From Firmicutes bacterium UBA2058 (GTDB taxonomy: Bacteria; Bacillota; Clostridia; Tissierellales; Sedimentibacteraceae), in the NCBI GenBank assembly GCA_002332905.1, contig DDAM01000024.1:1-55946 (forward strand): 55,946 bases of DNA. Direction: 5' to 3'. Under the pieces are notes generated by a model. It saw only the letters and a list, made by a program, of their open reading frames with translations, did no database searches and had not been told where the DNA came from. A program made the position numbers and the translations under genes. Shown piece by piece: positions 25,411 to 33,807 of this stretch. The first letter of the stretch is position 1. The number at the start of each line of letters is the position of its first letter.

Positions 25411-26787
25411 ATGATAAATAAAAGCTTAGGTGTTATAGCCGATATGATAAATTCAACTGTCAAAAACAGTAGCTTTAATGACATTTTAATATCTGGCGTT
25501 TGTATAGACTCTAGAAAAGTGCAAAAAGGAAATTTATTTGTCCCGATTAATGGTCTTAATGCAAATGGTCATAATTATATAAATAGTGCTATTGATAATG
25601 GTTGTGCAGCTACTTTATGGAATAGAAATGAACCTAACCCACCTACAAATATAGGTGTAATACTGGTAGAGGATACGGTTGAAAGTTTGCAGAAATTAGC
25701 AATTGCTTATAGAAATGCTCTTAATATAGATGTAGTCGGTATAACCGGTAGCAACGGTAAAACATCAACTAAAGACATAATCGCTGGTATATTTTCAGTG
25801 AAATATAAAACTCAAAAAACAATGGGTAATTACAATAATGAACTAGGTGTACCCTTGACTATATTAAGTCTTGATGAGGATTGTGAAGTTGCCATAGTAG
25901 AAATGGGATTAGAAAAAAAAGGTGATTTGTTATTTTTGAAGGATATGGTTAAACCTAATATAGGTATACTAACTAATGTTGGAACAGCCCACCTTGAGAA
26001 TTTTAATTGTGTAGAGGAAATTGCAAATGCAAAGCTTGAAATAGTAGATTGTATAGAAGATAATGGTTTATTTATTTATAACGGTGATGATGAATTAATT
26101 AAAGATGAAATTAAGAAAATAACAATTAATAATACACTTACTGTTAAAAAATTTGGACAAGGTAAAGATAATGATTTGTATTACAGTATTATAGATCAAG
26201 ATGAAAATGGAATTACTTTTGAAACTTATGGAGAGGTAAAAGATAGCTTTGGTATGAATATGTTAGGAAAACATCAAGCACTTAACGCGTTAGCTGCTAT
26301 TTTAGCTGCTAAAAGATTTGATTTAACAAATACTGATATTAAAAATGGCTTAAATAAAATTGAAAAAACTGGTTTAAGAAATGAGATAGTTAAAATTAAA
26401 AATTGTACTATTTTAAATGACTCCTATAAGTCAAACCCTCAAAGTACATTAGTTGCACTTGACACTTTTGAAGGTCTTTCATCACCTAAGAAAGTTGTCG
26501 TGTTAGGTGATATGCTAGGTCTTGGTGAAAATGAAGCCAAGCTTCATTATGAAATAGGTACTAAGCTATCTAATTATAAAGTTGATGAATTAGTAACATA
26601 TGGTCAACTTGCTAAAAATATAGCTGAAGGTGCAAGCAACGTCATTCAAAATATTAAAATGTTTGATGATAAAGAACTTATGATTGAATATTTAAGTAAA
26701 TATTTAGACGAAGAGTGTACTATATTAATTAAAGCATCAAGAAGCTTAGCTCTTGATGAAGTAGTAGATAAACTTAGATTAAAATAA
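25411..26787 (+). CDS. murF: UDP-N-acetylmuramoyl-tripeptide--D-alanyl-D-alanine ligase
   Basis: A 458-residue Mur ligase that adds D-Ala-D-Ala to the UDP-MurNAc-tripeptide. The P-loop is GITGSNGKTSTKD; further signatures are TMGNYNNELGVPLT, EMGLEKKGDL, NVGTAHLENF and NDSYKSNPQS. AGGAGA precedes the ATG. The D-Ala-D-Ala ligase gene lies 68 bases downstream in the same direction, so product and substrate steps are co-transcribed. Confidence 0.96.
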   Translation: MINKSLGVIADMINSTVKNSSFNDILISGVCIDSRKVQKGNLFVPINGLNANGHNYINSAIDNGCAATLWNRNEPNPPTNIGVILVEDTVESLQKLAIAYRNALNIDVVGITGSNGKTSTKDIIAGIFSVKYKTQKTMGNYNNELGVPLTILSLDEDCEVAIVEMGLEKKGDLLFLKDMVKPNIGILTNVGTAHLENFNCVEEIANAKLEIVDCIEDNGLFIYNGDDELIKDEIKKITINNTLTVKKFGQGKDNDLYYSIIDQDENGITFETYGEVKDSFGMNMLGKHQALNALAAILAAKRFDLTNTDIKNGLNKIEKTGLRNEIVKIKNCTILNDSYKSNPQSTLVALDTFEGLSSPKKVVVLGDMLGLGENEAKLHYEIGTKLSNYKVDELVTYGQLAKNIAEGASNVIQNIKMFDDKELMIEYLSKYLDEECTILIKASRSLALDEVVDKLRLK

Positions 26788-26797
26788 AAAGGTAGAT

Positions 26798-26842
26798 AGC
26801 GTGAAAAAAAGATCTTCACGCTTTTATGCCACGATGTGGCAT
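26798..26842. repeat. hairpin linker (A-like + F modules) between murF and ddl
   Basis: AGCGTGAA ... TTCACGCT (26798-26822), then F: ATGCCACGATGTGGCAT (26826-26842), which ends three bases before the GGAGG of ddl. Confidence 0.8.
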
Positions 26843-26855
26843 ATTGGAGGTTTTT

Positions 26856-27920
26856 ATGGAAAAAATTAAATTAGCTGTGGTTTTTGGTGGAAAATCAAGT
26901 GAGTACTTAATATCATTACATTCAGCAGCATCAATAATCAAAAATATTCCTAATGACAAATTTGATGTGACACTAGTAGGAATTACCGAGGAAGGAAAAT
27001 GGCTATATTTCCCAGGAAATGTTGAGGAGATAGATAACAATAGTTGGTTTGAAAACCCAAATTGTTGTGAAATGATTTTAAGTCCAAATGCCACATTAAA
27101 AGGCTTTGTAAAACTAAACAAAGATAATACATTTGAAACTTTAACTATTGACTGTGTTTTCCCTGTTTTACATGGTAAAAACGGTGAAGATGGAACTATT
27201 CAAGGCTTATGTGAAATTGCAGGGATTCCTTTTGTTGGTTGTGACACCTTGTCTTCAGCAGTATGTATGGATAAGGAATTTACACATATCGTTTGTGAAA
27301 GCGCAGGAATTAAAACTGCACCATTTATGAGTGTTATAAATGAAAAAACTTTAGATATTAAAGCTTTATATGAAGATGCAGTAAATAAGCTTTCACTTCC
27401 TATATTTATAAAACCTGCAAATGCCGGTTCTTCACATGGAATTAGCAAAATAAGAAGCTATGAAGAATTTGAAGCTGGTTTAAAACTTGGCTTTAAGCAT
27501 GACAAGAAGGTTATATTAGAAAAAACTATAGAAGGCTTTGAAATAGGTTGTGCAGTTTTGGGTAACGATGAAATACAAGTAGGAGAAGTTGATGAAATAG
27601 AAATGTATCATGACTTTTTCGACTATGAAGAAAAATATCACTCTACTACATCTAAAATACATTGCCCAGCTCGTATAAGTGATGACCTTAAAAAGGAAGC
27701 AAAAGTAATGGCAGCTCATATATATAAAGCATTAAGATGCAGCGGAATGACAAGGGTCGATATGTTTTTAACTCCTAACAATGAAATTATTTTAAATGAA
27801 GTAAATACAATACCAGGACTAACAAGTGTAAGCAGATATCCATCAATGGTTAGAGTAGGTCTTGGAATGGGATATACAGAGCTTATAGAAGAATTAGTAA
27901 ATCTAGCAATAAATAGATAA
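26856..27920 (+). CDS. ddl: D-alanine--D-alanine ligase family protein (VanG-like branch)
   Basis: A 354-residue ATP-grasp ligase. N-terminal VVFGGKSSEYLISLHSAAS, then VFPVLHGKNGEDGTIQG, GCDTLSSAVCMDKE, FIKPANAGSSHGISK and the C-terminal NEVNTIPGLTSVSRYP. Several stretches (FFDYEEKY, TSKIHCPARI, WFE near residue 70) recall the VanG/D-Ala-D-Ser-type branch more than E. coli DdlB. Because it sits right behind murF and near alr, and no vanT, vanXY or vanRS genes are present, it is most simply the housekeeping ligase of this lineage. ATG chosen at 26856 by the GGAGG upstream. Confidence 0.88.
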   Translation: MEKIKLAVVFGGKSSEYLISLHSAASIIKNIPNDKFDVTLVGITEEGKWLYFPGNVEEIDNNSWFENPNCCEMILSPNATLKGFVKLNKDNTFETLTIDCVFPVLHGKNGEDGTIQGLCEIAGIPFVGCDTLSSAVCMDKEFTHIVCESAGIKTAPFMSVINEKTLDIKALYEDAVNKLSLPIFIKPANAGSSHGISKIRSYEEFEAGLKLGFKHDKKVILEKTIEGFEIGCAVLGNDEIQVGEVDEIEMYHDFFDYEEKYHSTTSKIHCPARISDDLKKEAKVMAAHIYKALRCSGMTRVDMFLTPNNEIILNEVNTIPGLTSVSRYPSMVRVGLGMGYTELIEELVNLAINR

Positions 27921-27954
27921 AAAGTATCGGGTTTTTAATAAACCCGATACTTTT
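27920..27954. terminator. bidirectional terminator after ddl
   Basis: AAAAGTATCGGGTTT (27920-27934) pairs with AAACCCGATACTTTT (27940-27954). Confidence 0.92.
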
Positions 27955-27956
27955 AC

Positions 27957-28775
27957 TTATACTATAAAAATTTCTTTTTGCCCTTTTGTTTTATCTATAG
28001 TATCTGAAAGCTTTGGAAAAAGCTCGCTATATCTTAAGTTTTGATAATTTAATTTTAATCCACCTGCATGCAAGGAAACCGGAATTTCTGTACCGTTGTA
28101 TGTTATTGGATGTCCATTTAAATCTGTAATCTTTTTAGCTACTTTTTTCACCTTGTCAATATCATCAAGACCTGTTACTAAGACAAATTCATCCCCACCA
28201 ATTCTAAATAATAGCATATCATCAGAAGAATTTTCATCTATCCTTCTAAGACATTCAACTATTGCTTTGTCACCAGCTTCTCTACTTATTTCATTAATTG
28301 GCAGCAGGTTAGCTATATCAAAGCATAAAACATATGTATTGTTTCTGTTTCTTAACTCATCGTATAATTCTGAAATATCAAATTTTCTTTTTGCCATATT
28401 TATTTTTCCTCCATTATATTTAAATTCAATTTTGGGAAATAAACCGGTGAATCTCCTCTTACTTCTAAACATTTGTGGAGTTATACCCCAAACCTTTGTA
28501 AATGCCCTTGTAAACACTTCATGAGAATTGTATTGATATCTTAATGCAATATCAATAATAGAATTATCAGTATTTATAAGTTCTTTTGCGGCATATGTAA
28601 GTCTTCTCTTTGAAACATATTCTTTTATACTTATATGAAATACATATCTAAACAGTTTTTGAAGGCTTGACAAAGAGCAATAGCATGCATTTGCTATGTC
28701 TTCCTGTGATATTTCATCACATAGATTATTTTCAATATATTCTAATGCTTCAGTCAATATATAAAAATTTTTCAA
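27957..28775 (-). CDS. AraC-type HTH protein fused to a short GGDEF domain
   Basis: A 272-residue two-domain protein. Residues 1-100 are an AraC/XylS DNA-binding domain (LTEALEYIENNLCDEISQEDIA, VSKRRLTYAAKELI, YQYNSHEVFTRAF). After a short linker, residues 130-272 resemble a GGDEF domain with an intact signature RIGGDEFVLVTG, but the domain is shorter than usual (about 140 residues) and its N-terminal part NTYVLCFDIANLLPINEI is atypical. It could bind c-di-GMP or GTP, or synthesise c-di-GMP, and regulate transcription. The next gene encodes a related domain without the signature. AGGTAGG-like sequence precedes the ATG. Confidence 0.8.
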   Translation of the reverse strand: MKNFYILTEALEYIENNLCDEISQEDIANACYCSLSSLQKLFRYVFHISIKEYVSKRRLTYAAKELINTDNSIIDIALRYQYNSHEVFTRAFTKVWGITPQMFRSKRRFTGLFPKIEFKYNGGKINMAKRKFDISELYDELRNRNNTYVLCFDIANLLPINEISREAGDKAIVECLRRIDENSSDDMLLFRIGGDEFVLVTGLDDIDKVKKVAKKITDLNGHPITYNGTEIPVSLHAGGLKLNYQNLRYSELFPKLSDTIDKTKGQKEIFIV

Positions 28776-28885
28776 AGAAACCTACCTCCATATAAATAAT
28801 AACGTTATTAACAATGTTATAAAAATTATAGCAAATATAAAATTATATTTCTTGATTTTTTGAGCATGAATTATAAACTTAAAAA

Positions 28886-28906
28886 CGCTCGTATAATATA
28901 CGAGCG
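28886..28906 (-). terminator. terminator of the degenerate GGDEF gene
   Basis: CGCTCGTATAATATACGAGCG is a near-perfect palindrome; on the minus strand it is followed by TTTTTAAG. Confidence 0.85.
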
Positions 28907-28916
28907 CTTAAAATAC

Positions 28917-29357
28917 TTATTCTAAAAATGCACATTCAACCTTTTCTTCTTTTGGCTTTTCTATAGTTGCGTTTAATGTGGATAGAAGCTCACAATAATC
29001 AACTATATTTTCGATTTTTGTGCCTCCAACTCTTAAATATATTGGGAGTTCCTCATAATCAAATACTATTGGCTCACCGTTTAGGTCTACAATTTTTTGT
29101 GCTAAAGCTTGAGCTTCTCTGATATTAATTATACCTGTAACTAAAACAAATTTATCCTCACCTAAATAAACAAGAGTCATATCCTTCGGTGAATAATCCC
29201 TAATTCTTTTTTCTGCCTCTGCTATGGCTAAGTTACCTGCCACATAGCTGATTGCATTTATTCCTTCCATATCAACAACATCAAATGTCAAAAAATACGT
29301 ATTTTCCTTAGTTTTCAATAAATCGTATAATTTTTTTGTATCAAGATTTTCTCGCAT
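28917..29357 (-). CDS. stand-alone degenerate GGDEF-like protein
   Basis: A 146-residue protein alignable along its length with the C-terminal half of the AraC-GGDEF protein next door: NTYFLTFDVVDMEGINAISYVAG matches NTYVLCFDIANLLPINEISREAG, and LGEDKFVLVTGI replaces RIGGDEFVLVTGL. The GGDEF signature is thus GEDKF, so catalysis is unlikely. It ends in an unrelated acidic tail with Cys. The ATG at 29357 follows GGAGG by seven bases. It is a tandem duplicate that may act as a ligand-binding or dimerisation partner. Confidence 0.7.
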   Translation of the reverse strand: MRENLDTKKLYDLLKTKENTYFLTFDVVDMEGINAISYVAGNLAIAEAEKRIRDYSPKDMTLVYLGEDKFVLVTGIINIREAQALAQKIVDLNGEPIVFDYEELPIYLRVGGTKIENIVDYCELLSTLNATIEKPKEEKVECAFLE

Positions 29358-29491
29358 ATGACTACCTCCAGATATCAAAGATAACGTTTGCAAAATTATA
29401 ACATATCTAATTAAAAAAAGAAATAGTTAATAAACAAAAAATAAATTTTTTATTTTCAAAAATAAAAATAATTTGTTTATTAAAAAATTTC

Positions 29492-29908
29492 TTATTTATT
29501 ATTTTCTAGCAAGTCGTTACCTAGTAGATTTAAAACATCACAAATTTCATAGTCAGCTTTATAAATTTTTTCATCTATAATAACATAAGGACTGTAAATT
29601 TTAACTTCTACACTATCACCATTATTTTTATTTAAGGTATAAGTTACTACTTGTCCGTCTACTTTTGAAGATTCCTCAGCTTTTACTACTAGCTTATTTA
29701 ATGCATCTACAATATCTTGAATGTTTTTTTCGTCATCAATAGCAACACCCTTATTAGGTGGCTGCAAATATAAATCAATGCTTTTTATATCCTCAGCCTT
29801 AAGGCTTCTAAATGGCATATTAGAGTTGTTTAGAAGCTGATTAAATAATGGTAACATCAATACTATGATTAAAACTAATAAAATCGAATATATTTGCTGT
29901 TTTTTCAT
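29492..29908 (-). CDS. membrane-anchored protein of unknown function (DUF5301-like)
   Basis: A 138-residue protein with one N-terminal membrane anchor (residues 6-26) and an extracellular domain of about 110 residues. The domain has the pattern SIDLYLQPPNKGVAIDDEKNI followed by alternating beta strands (VVTYTLNKNNGDSVEVKIYSPYVIIDEKIY), like small Firmicute proteins of the DUF5301 kind. Function unknown. GGGGTGG precedes the ATG. It follows the DUF2804 gene by 18 bases and is likely co-transcribed. Confidence 0.6.
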   Translation of the reverse strand: MKKQQIYSILLVLIIVLMLPLFNQLLNNSNMPFRSLKAEDIKSIDLYLQPPNKGVAIDDEKNIQDIVDALNKLVVKAEESSKVDGQVVTYTLNKNNGDSVEVKIYSPYVIIDEKIYKADYEICDVLNLLGNDLLENNK

Positions 29909-29926
29909 ACTTAACCACCCCTTTCG

Positions 29927-30958
29927 TTACCATCTATTTGATACTTTCTCGGCAAAGCCTAGAAACTCATTTAACTCTATAACTGTTCCATCATCTAAAA
30001 CAGCTTTACCAGAGAACATGCCAAATACTTGATGTTGATTACTTCCAATAAACACTGCATTAGTGTTTGCATGTCTATCAATTATTGGCTTAAAATCCAT
30101 CTCAAAGCGTCCGTCATCACTAGTAAAAGTCCAAGGGTCCATATAGCGTGTTTTCAAATTCTTTTTAGGTATATTAAAGGTTATTTGAGACAATTTATGT
30201 GCCTTACCCTTATAGAAAAGCATATTTTCACTTGCATTTGATGTATCTCCAAAGCCATATCCAATATTAAATCCAAATGGCTCACCATTAACAATCCCCG
30301 ATGCACTTCCCCAATACCATGTATTTTTATATGTCCATACTCCTCTTCCCCAATCAAGAGTGGCGAAAGAGTTCTCAGGTCTAAATATGTATTCTTTATT
30401 TTCAAATCTAACTATACCATGTGCTCTCATGCAATTTATTTTTTGGTTATAATAAAAAGCTTTTTTCCTGTTTTTAAAAGGAGTAGCTATAACCATTGAT
30501 TCTTCAGGCTCATCTAATATAGAAATATCCGCATCTATTGGATTCGCTCCTATAAAATTATCCATATGACAAATAATTCTTCTTGATTTTCCGTTATTTT
30601 TAAACCATATTGTATAGTTTTTTCCGTTAACACGAACATCCCCATTAGAAGATGAAGAAGGAAGATTTGTTTTACCCATTGGAAAAGTTCTCATGGGACT
30701 TGTTGTGCGCTGCCAAGGGTGCGTAAAATCTATTAATGTAACACTATCTAAACCCATGTAGGAGTTATCAGCTATTGTTAATGCTAATGCATGTGTTTGA
30801 TTATATATTAAATAATAATCCCACTCTTTTATTCTCATAGAATTAGCTTTAATAGATTTTCTATCGTAATCTAAAACCATCTTTTTCGAATATCCCTTTT
30901 GAGTTAATCTGCCTTTACTATCTAGTAACAATCCTCCTTGGACTATTTCATTTTGCAT
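29927..30958 (-). CDS. DUF2804 domain protein
   Basis: A 343-residue soluble protein matching DUF2804 along its length: IVQGGLLLDSKGRL at the start, MRIKEWDYYLI, FENKEYIFRPENSFATLDWGRGVW and a late WTFTSDDGRFEMDFKP. The fold is thought to be a lipocalin-like beta structure and the function is not established. ATG at 30958 follows GGAGGG by eight bases; an upstream in-frame TTG-TTT is too close. Confidence 0.8.
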   Translation of the reverse strand: MQNEIVQGGLLLDSKGRLTQKGYSKKMVLDYDRKSIKANSMRIKEWDYYLIYNQTHALALTIADNSYMGLDSVTLIDFTHPWQRTTSPMRTFPMGKTNLPSSSSNGDVRVNGKNYTIWFKNNGKSRRIICHMDNFIGANPIDADISILDEPEESMVIATPFKNRKKAFYYNQKINCMRAHGIVRFENKEYIFRPENSFATLDWGRGVWTYKNTWYWGSASGIVNGEPFGFNIGYGFGDTSNASENMLFYKGKAHKLSQITFNIPKKNLKTRYMDPWTFTSDDGRFEMDFKPIIDRHANTNAVFIGSNQHQVFGMFSGKAVLDDGTVIELNEFLGFAEKVSNRW

Positions 30959-31058
30959 AAACAATACCCTCCTATAACATAATATCTTTTCTAAATATAG
31001 TATAAGACAAGCTCTTAAAGTTGTAAATAGACAAATATAAGTTTAAGACTTATATTTG

Positions 31059-32048
31059 TTACAAACTTAAACTCATTGCTTTTTTTAGCGCTTCAACAGT
31101 TTTATTACCTTCAATGTTTGCTTTTTTACTACCCTCCTCAATTATATCTCTCACTAAATTTTTATGGGCTTCATAATATGCTCTTTTTTCTCTAAATGGA
31201 GCTAATAATCCGTTTAAGGATTTACTCAACTGTTTTTTACAAGCTACACACCCAACACTTGCATTTCTACACATTTCACAGATATTATCATAATCATCAC
31301 TGTTAAATATTTGATGATATTTACTTACAACACAAATATCAGGATTACCTTTGTCCTTTATACTTATTCTATTTTTATCAGTCAGCGCCTGACTAACTTT
31401 TTTATTAACTTCTTCGTCACTGTCAGATAAATATATAGCATTATTCAGACTTTTGCCCATTTTAGCATTGCCATCTAGTCCCATAAGTCTTGGACAGCTG
31501 CTTAACATTATTTCAGGCTCATTTATATTAGTTCCATACAAATCATTTATTCTTCTTACTATCTTTCTGGCTACCTCTATATGTGGAACTTGATCATCTC
31601 CGCCAGGTACCAAATCAGCATTGCAAAATGTTATATCTGCCGCTTGGCTAACTGGATATCCTAAAAACCCATAGCTTAAATCATCATAACCATACTGCTT
31701 TGCTTCTGTTTTTATGGTTGGGTTATGTCTTAGAGAGTTGACTGATACAACCATAGAATAAAAAACAGTTAATTCCGCAATTGCTGTAATCTTAGATTGT
31801 AAAAGCATAGTTATCTTATTAGGATCTAACCCAACGGATAAGTTATCAATAGCAACCTCATATATACTTTCTTTTATAAGCTCGGGCTTTTCAAAATGTG
31901 TTGTAAGTGCCTGAATATCAGCTAGCAATATAAAAGTATCATATTCATCCTGCAACTTAACTCTGCTTTGCAAACTTCCTACATAATGTCCTAAGTGCAA
32001 TTTTCCTGTAGTTCTATCACCCGTTAAAATTCTTTTCTTTTCATTCAT
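31059..32048 (-). CDS. trpS: tryptophanyl-tRNA synthetase with Fe-S-type cysteine motif
   Basis: A 329-residue class I aminoacyl-tRNA synthetase. The HIGH-type motif is GKLHLGHYVGS and the KMSKS-type motif KMGKSLNN (residues 197-204). VPGGDDQVPHIEVAR is the substrate-binding part. Residues C239-x20-C260-x6-C267-x2-C270 closely match the C-x22-C-x6-C-x2-C [4Fe-4S] site of Thermotoga TrpRS, so this enzyme probably carries a cluster near its anticodon-binding end. Controlled by a T-box leader directly upstream. AAGGAGG precedes the ATG. Confidence 0.95.
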   Translation of the reverse strand: MNEKKRILTGDRTTGKLHLGHYVGSLQSRVKLQDEYDTFILLADIQALTTHFEKPELIKESIYEVAIDNLSVGLDPNKITMLLQSKITAIAELTVFYSMVVSVNSLRHNPTIKTEAKQYGYDDLSYGFLGYPVSQAADITFCNADLVPGGDDQVPHIEVARKIVRRINDLYGTNINEPEIMLSSCPRLMGLDGNAKMGKSLNNAIYLSDSDEEVNKKVSQALTDKNRISIKDKGNPDICVVSKYHQIFNSDDYDNICEMCRNASVGCVACKKQLSKSLNGLLAPFREKRAYYEAHKNLVRDIIEEGSKKANIEGNKTVEALKKAMSLSL

Positions 32049-32069
32049 TTAAATAACCTCCTTAAATAT

Positions 32070-32312
32070 AAAAAACCTCTGTTCCAAAAGGAACAGAGGT
32101 ATAAACTCCGTTTTGCCACCCATTAGCAAATTACAGATACTATCATATCTGCTCCAAAATAACGATTTGGAAATCCGTCAACGCCTACTATCACTTTCGG
32201 GTTGCCCTCATAAGTCCATTCAGTAAAAGTTATAATACTGCATTTCACCATCCGCAGCTCTCTAAAATTATAATCATAATACCTACTACTCTTAATCAAC
32301 GGTTTATATATT
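32070..32312 (-). promoter_or_regulatory. T-box riboswitch (Trp specifier) of trpS
   Basis: The minus strand carries the full T-box landmarks in order: stem I distal sequence AGAGAGCTGCGGATGGTG, the specifier loop GAATGGAC (Trp codon TGG), the T-box sequence AATGGGTGGCAAAACGG (GGGTGG complement at 32116-32121), and an intrinsic terminator with stem CCTCTGTTCC/GGAACAGAGG (32076-32085 and 32090-32099) plus T-run (32075-32070). Uncharged tRNA-Trp would stabilise the antiterminator and let trpS be transcribed. A small frame over this region is not a gene. Confidence 0.95.
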
Positions 32313-32318
32313 TTCATC

Positions 32319-32347
32319 ATTCTACACCTATAATTTGTTCTTGTCAA
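32319..32347 (-). promoter_or_regulatory. promoter of the trpS T-box transcript
   Basis: On the minus strand TTGACA (32347-32342), 17 bp, TAGAAT (32324-32319). Transcription would start near 32312, just before the T-box stem I. Confidence 0.85.
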
Positions 32348-32360
32348 CATACATTTAGCA

Positions 32361-33152
32361 TTAATTATCTCTTTGCATATCCTTCTTTTCATCCATCTCC
32401 TTATAATATTCTTCAGTTTCCTTTACATTTTTCATTACTCTATCAAGCAGACCATCCTCATAAATATCCTGATACAAGAACGATCTAACCGATATACTGT
32501 CTCTTCCTTTTTTATCCTCTTTTAACGGTGTTTGAACAACGCAGTCAATAGAGTAAAACTTAACATTATTTCTGTCAAAAATTTCTTTTATTTTGAGTAA
32601 CCTTTCAGCTAAAACATCCTCTGTTATAGTTTCACTATCACTATAAATAACAAGCTTTCCGACATTTTTTGCATACTCACTGATATCAACCTTCATATCA
32701 ATCTCTAAACCTGAAAAATCATTACCTTTTTCTATAATTTCACCAAAGGCAATATCACTTTCATAAGGAAATTCCTTTTCAATAACTTCGTCAATCAATT
32801 CTTTGTACTCATCATTTAACCTGCACCAAGTGTTAAACTTTCCCAAAACATATGTCTCATAATCATCATATCTGATCCTACCATTTCCGTTACAAACTAT
32901 AGAAAAATGAGTATCTATACTTGTTTTGGACTTTGCCTGAACATAATATCCTCCATCCTTAAAATTATATTGCGGTTTATTAAGCTCTAAATCAAGGTCA
33001 GAATAATTCTCCGTAACATATTTATCAACTGAATGTTTTACAAGTATTTTTGAAATCGGATTTCCAACAAATGAATTTGTAACATACAATATTAATGCTA
33101 TAAGTAGTAATGCCACCATACCGGCTATTATTTTTAAAACCTTCTTTTTCAT
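32361..33152 (-). CDS. membrane-anchored protein, YfjL-like
   Basis: A 263-residue protein with one N-terminal membrane helix (residues 5-27) and an extracellular domain. The segment GNPISKILVKHSVDKYVTENYSDLDLEL and YNFKDGGYYVQAKSKTSIDTHFSI resemble Bacillus YfjL and related DUF3139-like proteins; function unknown. GGAGG lies six bases before the ATG at 33152. The start was preferred over an upstream in-frame ATG, which crosses hairpin repeats. It follows the sigma/anti-sigma pair, so it may be part of, or a target of, that system. Confidence 0.65.
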   Translation of the reverse strand: MKKKVLKIIAGMVALLLIALILYVTNSFVGNPISKILVKHSVDKYVTENYSDLDLELNKPQYNFKDGGYYVQAKSKTSIDTHFSIVCNGNGRIRYDDYETYVLGKFNTWCRLNDEYKELIDEVIEKEFPYESDIAFGEIIEKGNDFSGLEIDMKVDISEYAKNVGKLVIYSDSETITEDVLAERLLKIKEIFDRNNVKFYSIDCVVQTPLKEDKKGRDSISVRSFLYQDIYEDGLLDRVMKNVKETEEYYKEMDEKKDMQRDN

Positions 33153-33165
33153 AATTTCCTCCATT

Positions 33166-33269
33166 ACACCGCTTTGCGGTGTTACAAAATCCGATGAAGA
33201 ATCGTTTTTTGATTCTTCCATAGAGTGAAATTCATTTCACTCTGTGAAGAGTGTTTTTTCTTCACTCTT
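33166..33269. repeat. array of four hairpin modules between anti-sigma and YfjL-like genes
   Basis: G: ACACCGCTTTGCGGTGT (33166-33182), three bases from the GGAGG of the next gene. C: GAAGAATCG...GATTCTTC (33196-33218). A: AGAGTGAAATTCATTTCACTCT (33222-33243). A': AAGAGTG...CACTCTT (33247-33269). The stop codon of the anti-sigma gene (33270-33268) lies in the last module. The entire gap between the two genes is made of these modules. Confidence 0.85.
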
Positions 33270-33807
33270 AGACCTCTTTCTTAAATGCAAATTTTAATAA
33301 TCTAGTTATAATAATTCCTATAATTGATAATCCTGTATATATAAATGATAAAAACAAAGGAGAAATGATAAAAAATATTGGTGAAGTGTAATACTGCATA
33401 CCCTCTATGAAACCGGAAATAAACAACCAAATATAGGACAATATAAAAATCCATAGCGGTATATAGTACCACCTTTTAGACAGGACTAAATATCCTACAC
33501 CACCTAATACAGGCATTAAAATAAAATTATAAAACATTCCGAAGCTATACGAAAGGGCAATACCTAAGATACTTCCGATTAACAAGATTCCTATAAGAAG
33601 AAAAATCAAATTTCTCTTAATTTGTCGCACTATTTTTTTATCGTTGACATCAGTATTTTTTATAGCAGTCACATTATCATATTCATTTCTGCAGCATTCG
33701 CATTCTTTAATGTGTTTTTCTACTAATTTAATACTTTCCTCACTTGCTACACAATCTTTCACAAGCGGCATTAAATCCATACAAACATCACAAGAAATTT
33801 TATTCAT
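33268..33807 (-). CDS. zinc-finger-type anti-sigma factor, membrane protein
   Basis: A 179-residue protein starting at ATG 33807 (MNKISCDVCMDLM) with AAGGAGG eight bases before. The N-terminal 50 residues hold the anti-sigma zinc motif H-x3-C-x2-C (KHIKECECCRNEY), followed by four or so membrane helices. It would hold the sigma factor at the membrane. Its start codon overlaps the last codons of the sigma gene (sigma stop at 33802-33800), the usual coupled arrangement. The longer upstream frame is part of the sigma gene and not real N-terminus. Confidence 0.8.
   Translation of the reverse strand: MNKISCDVCMDLMPLVKDCVASEESIKLVEKHIKECECCRNEYDNVTAIKNTDVNDKKIVRQIKRNLIFLLIGILLIGSILGIALSYSFGMFYNFILMPVLGGVGYLVLSKRWYYIPLWIFILSYIWLFISGFIEGMQYYTSPIFFIISPLFLSFIYTGLSIIGIIITRLLKFAFKKEV

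Noticed and set aside
26856..27920. Vancomycin-resistance cluster
   Set aside because: No vanT, vanXY, vanS/R or vanH/X genes around; the gene is in a murF operon.
32123..32392. 89-codon open frame upstream of trpS on the minus strand
   Set aside because: It lies entirely over the T-box leader and its promoter; stem I, specifier and T-box sequence explain the conservation.
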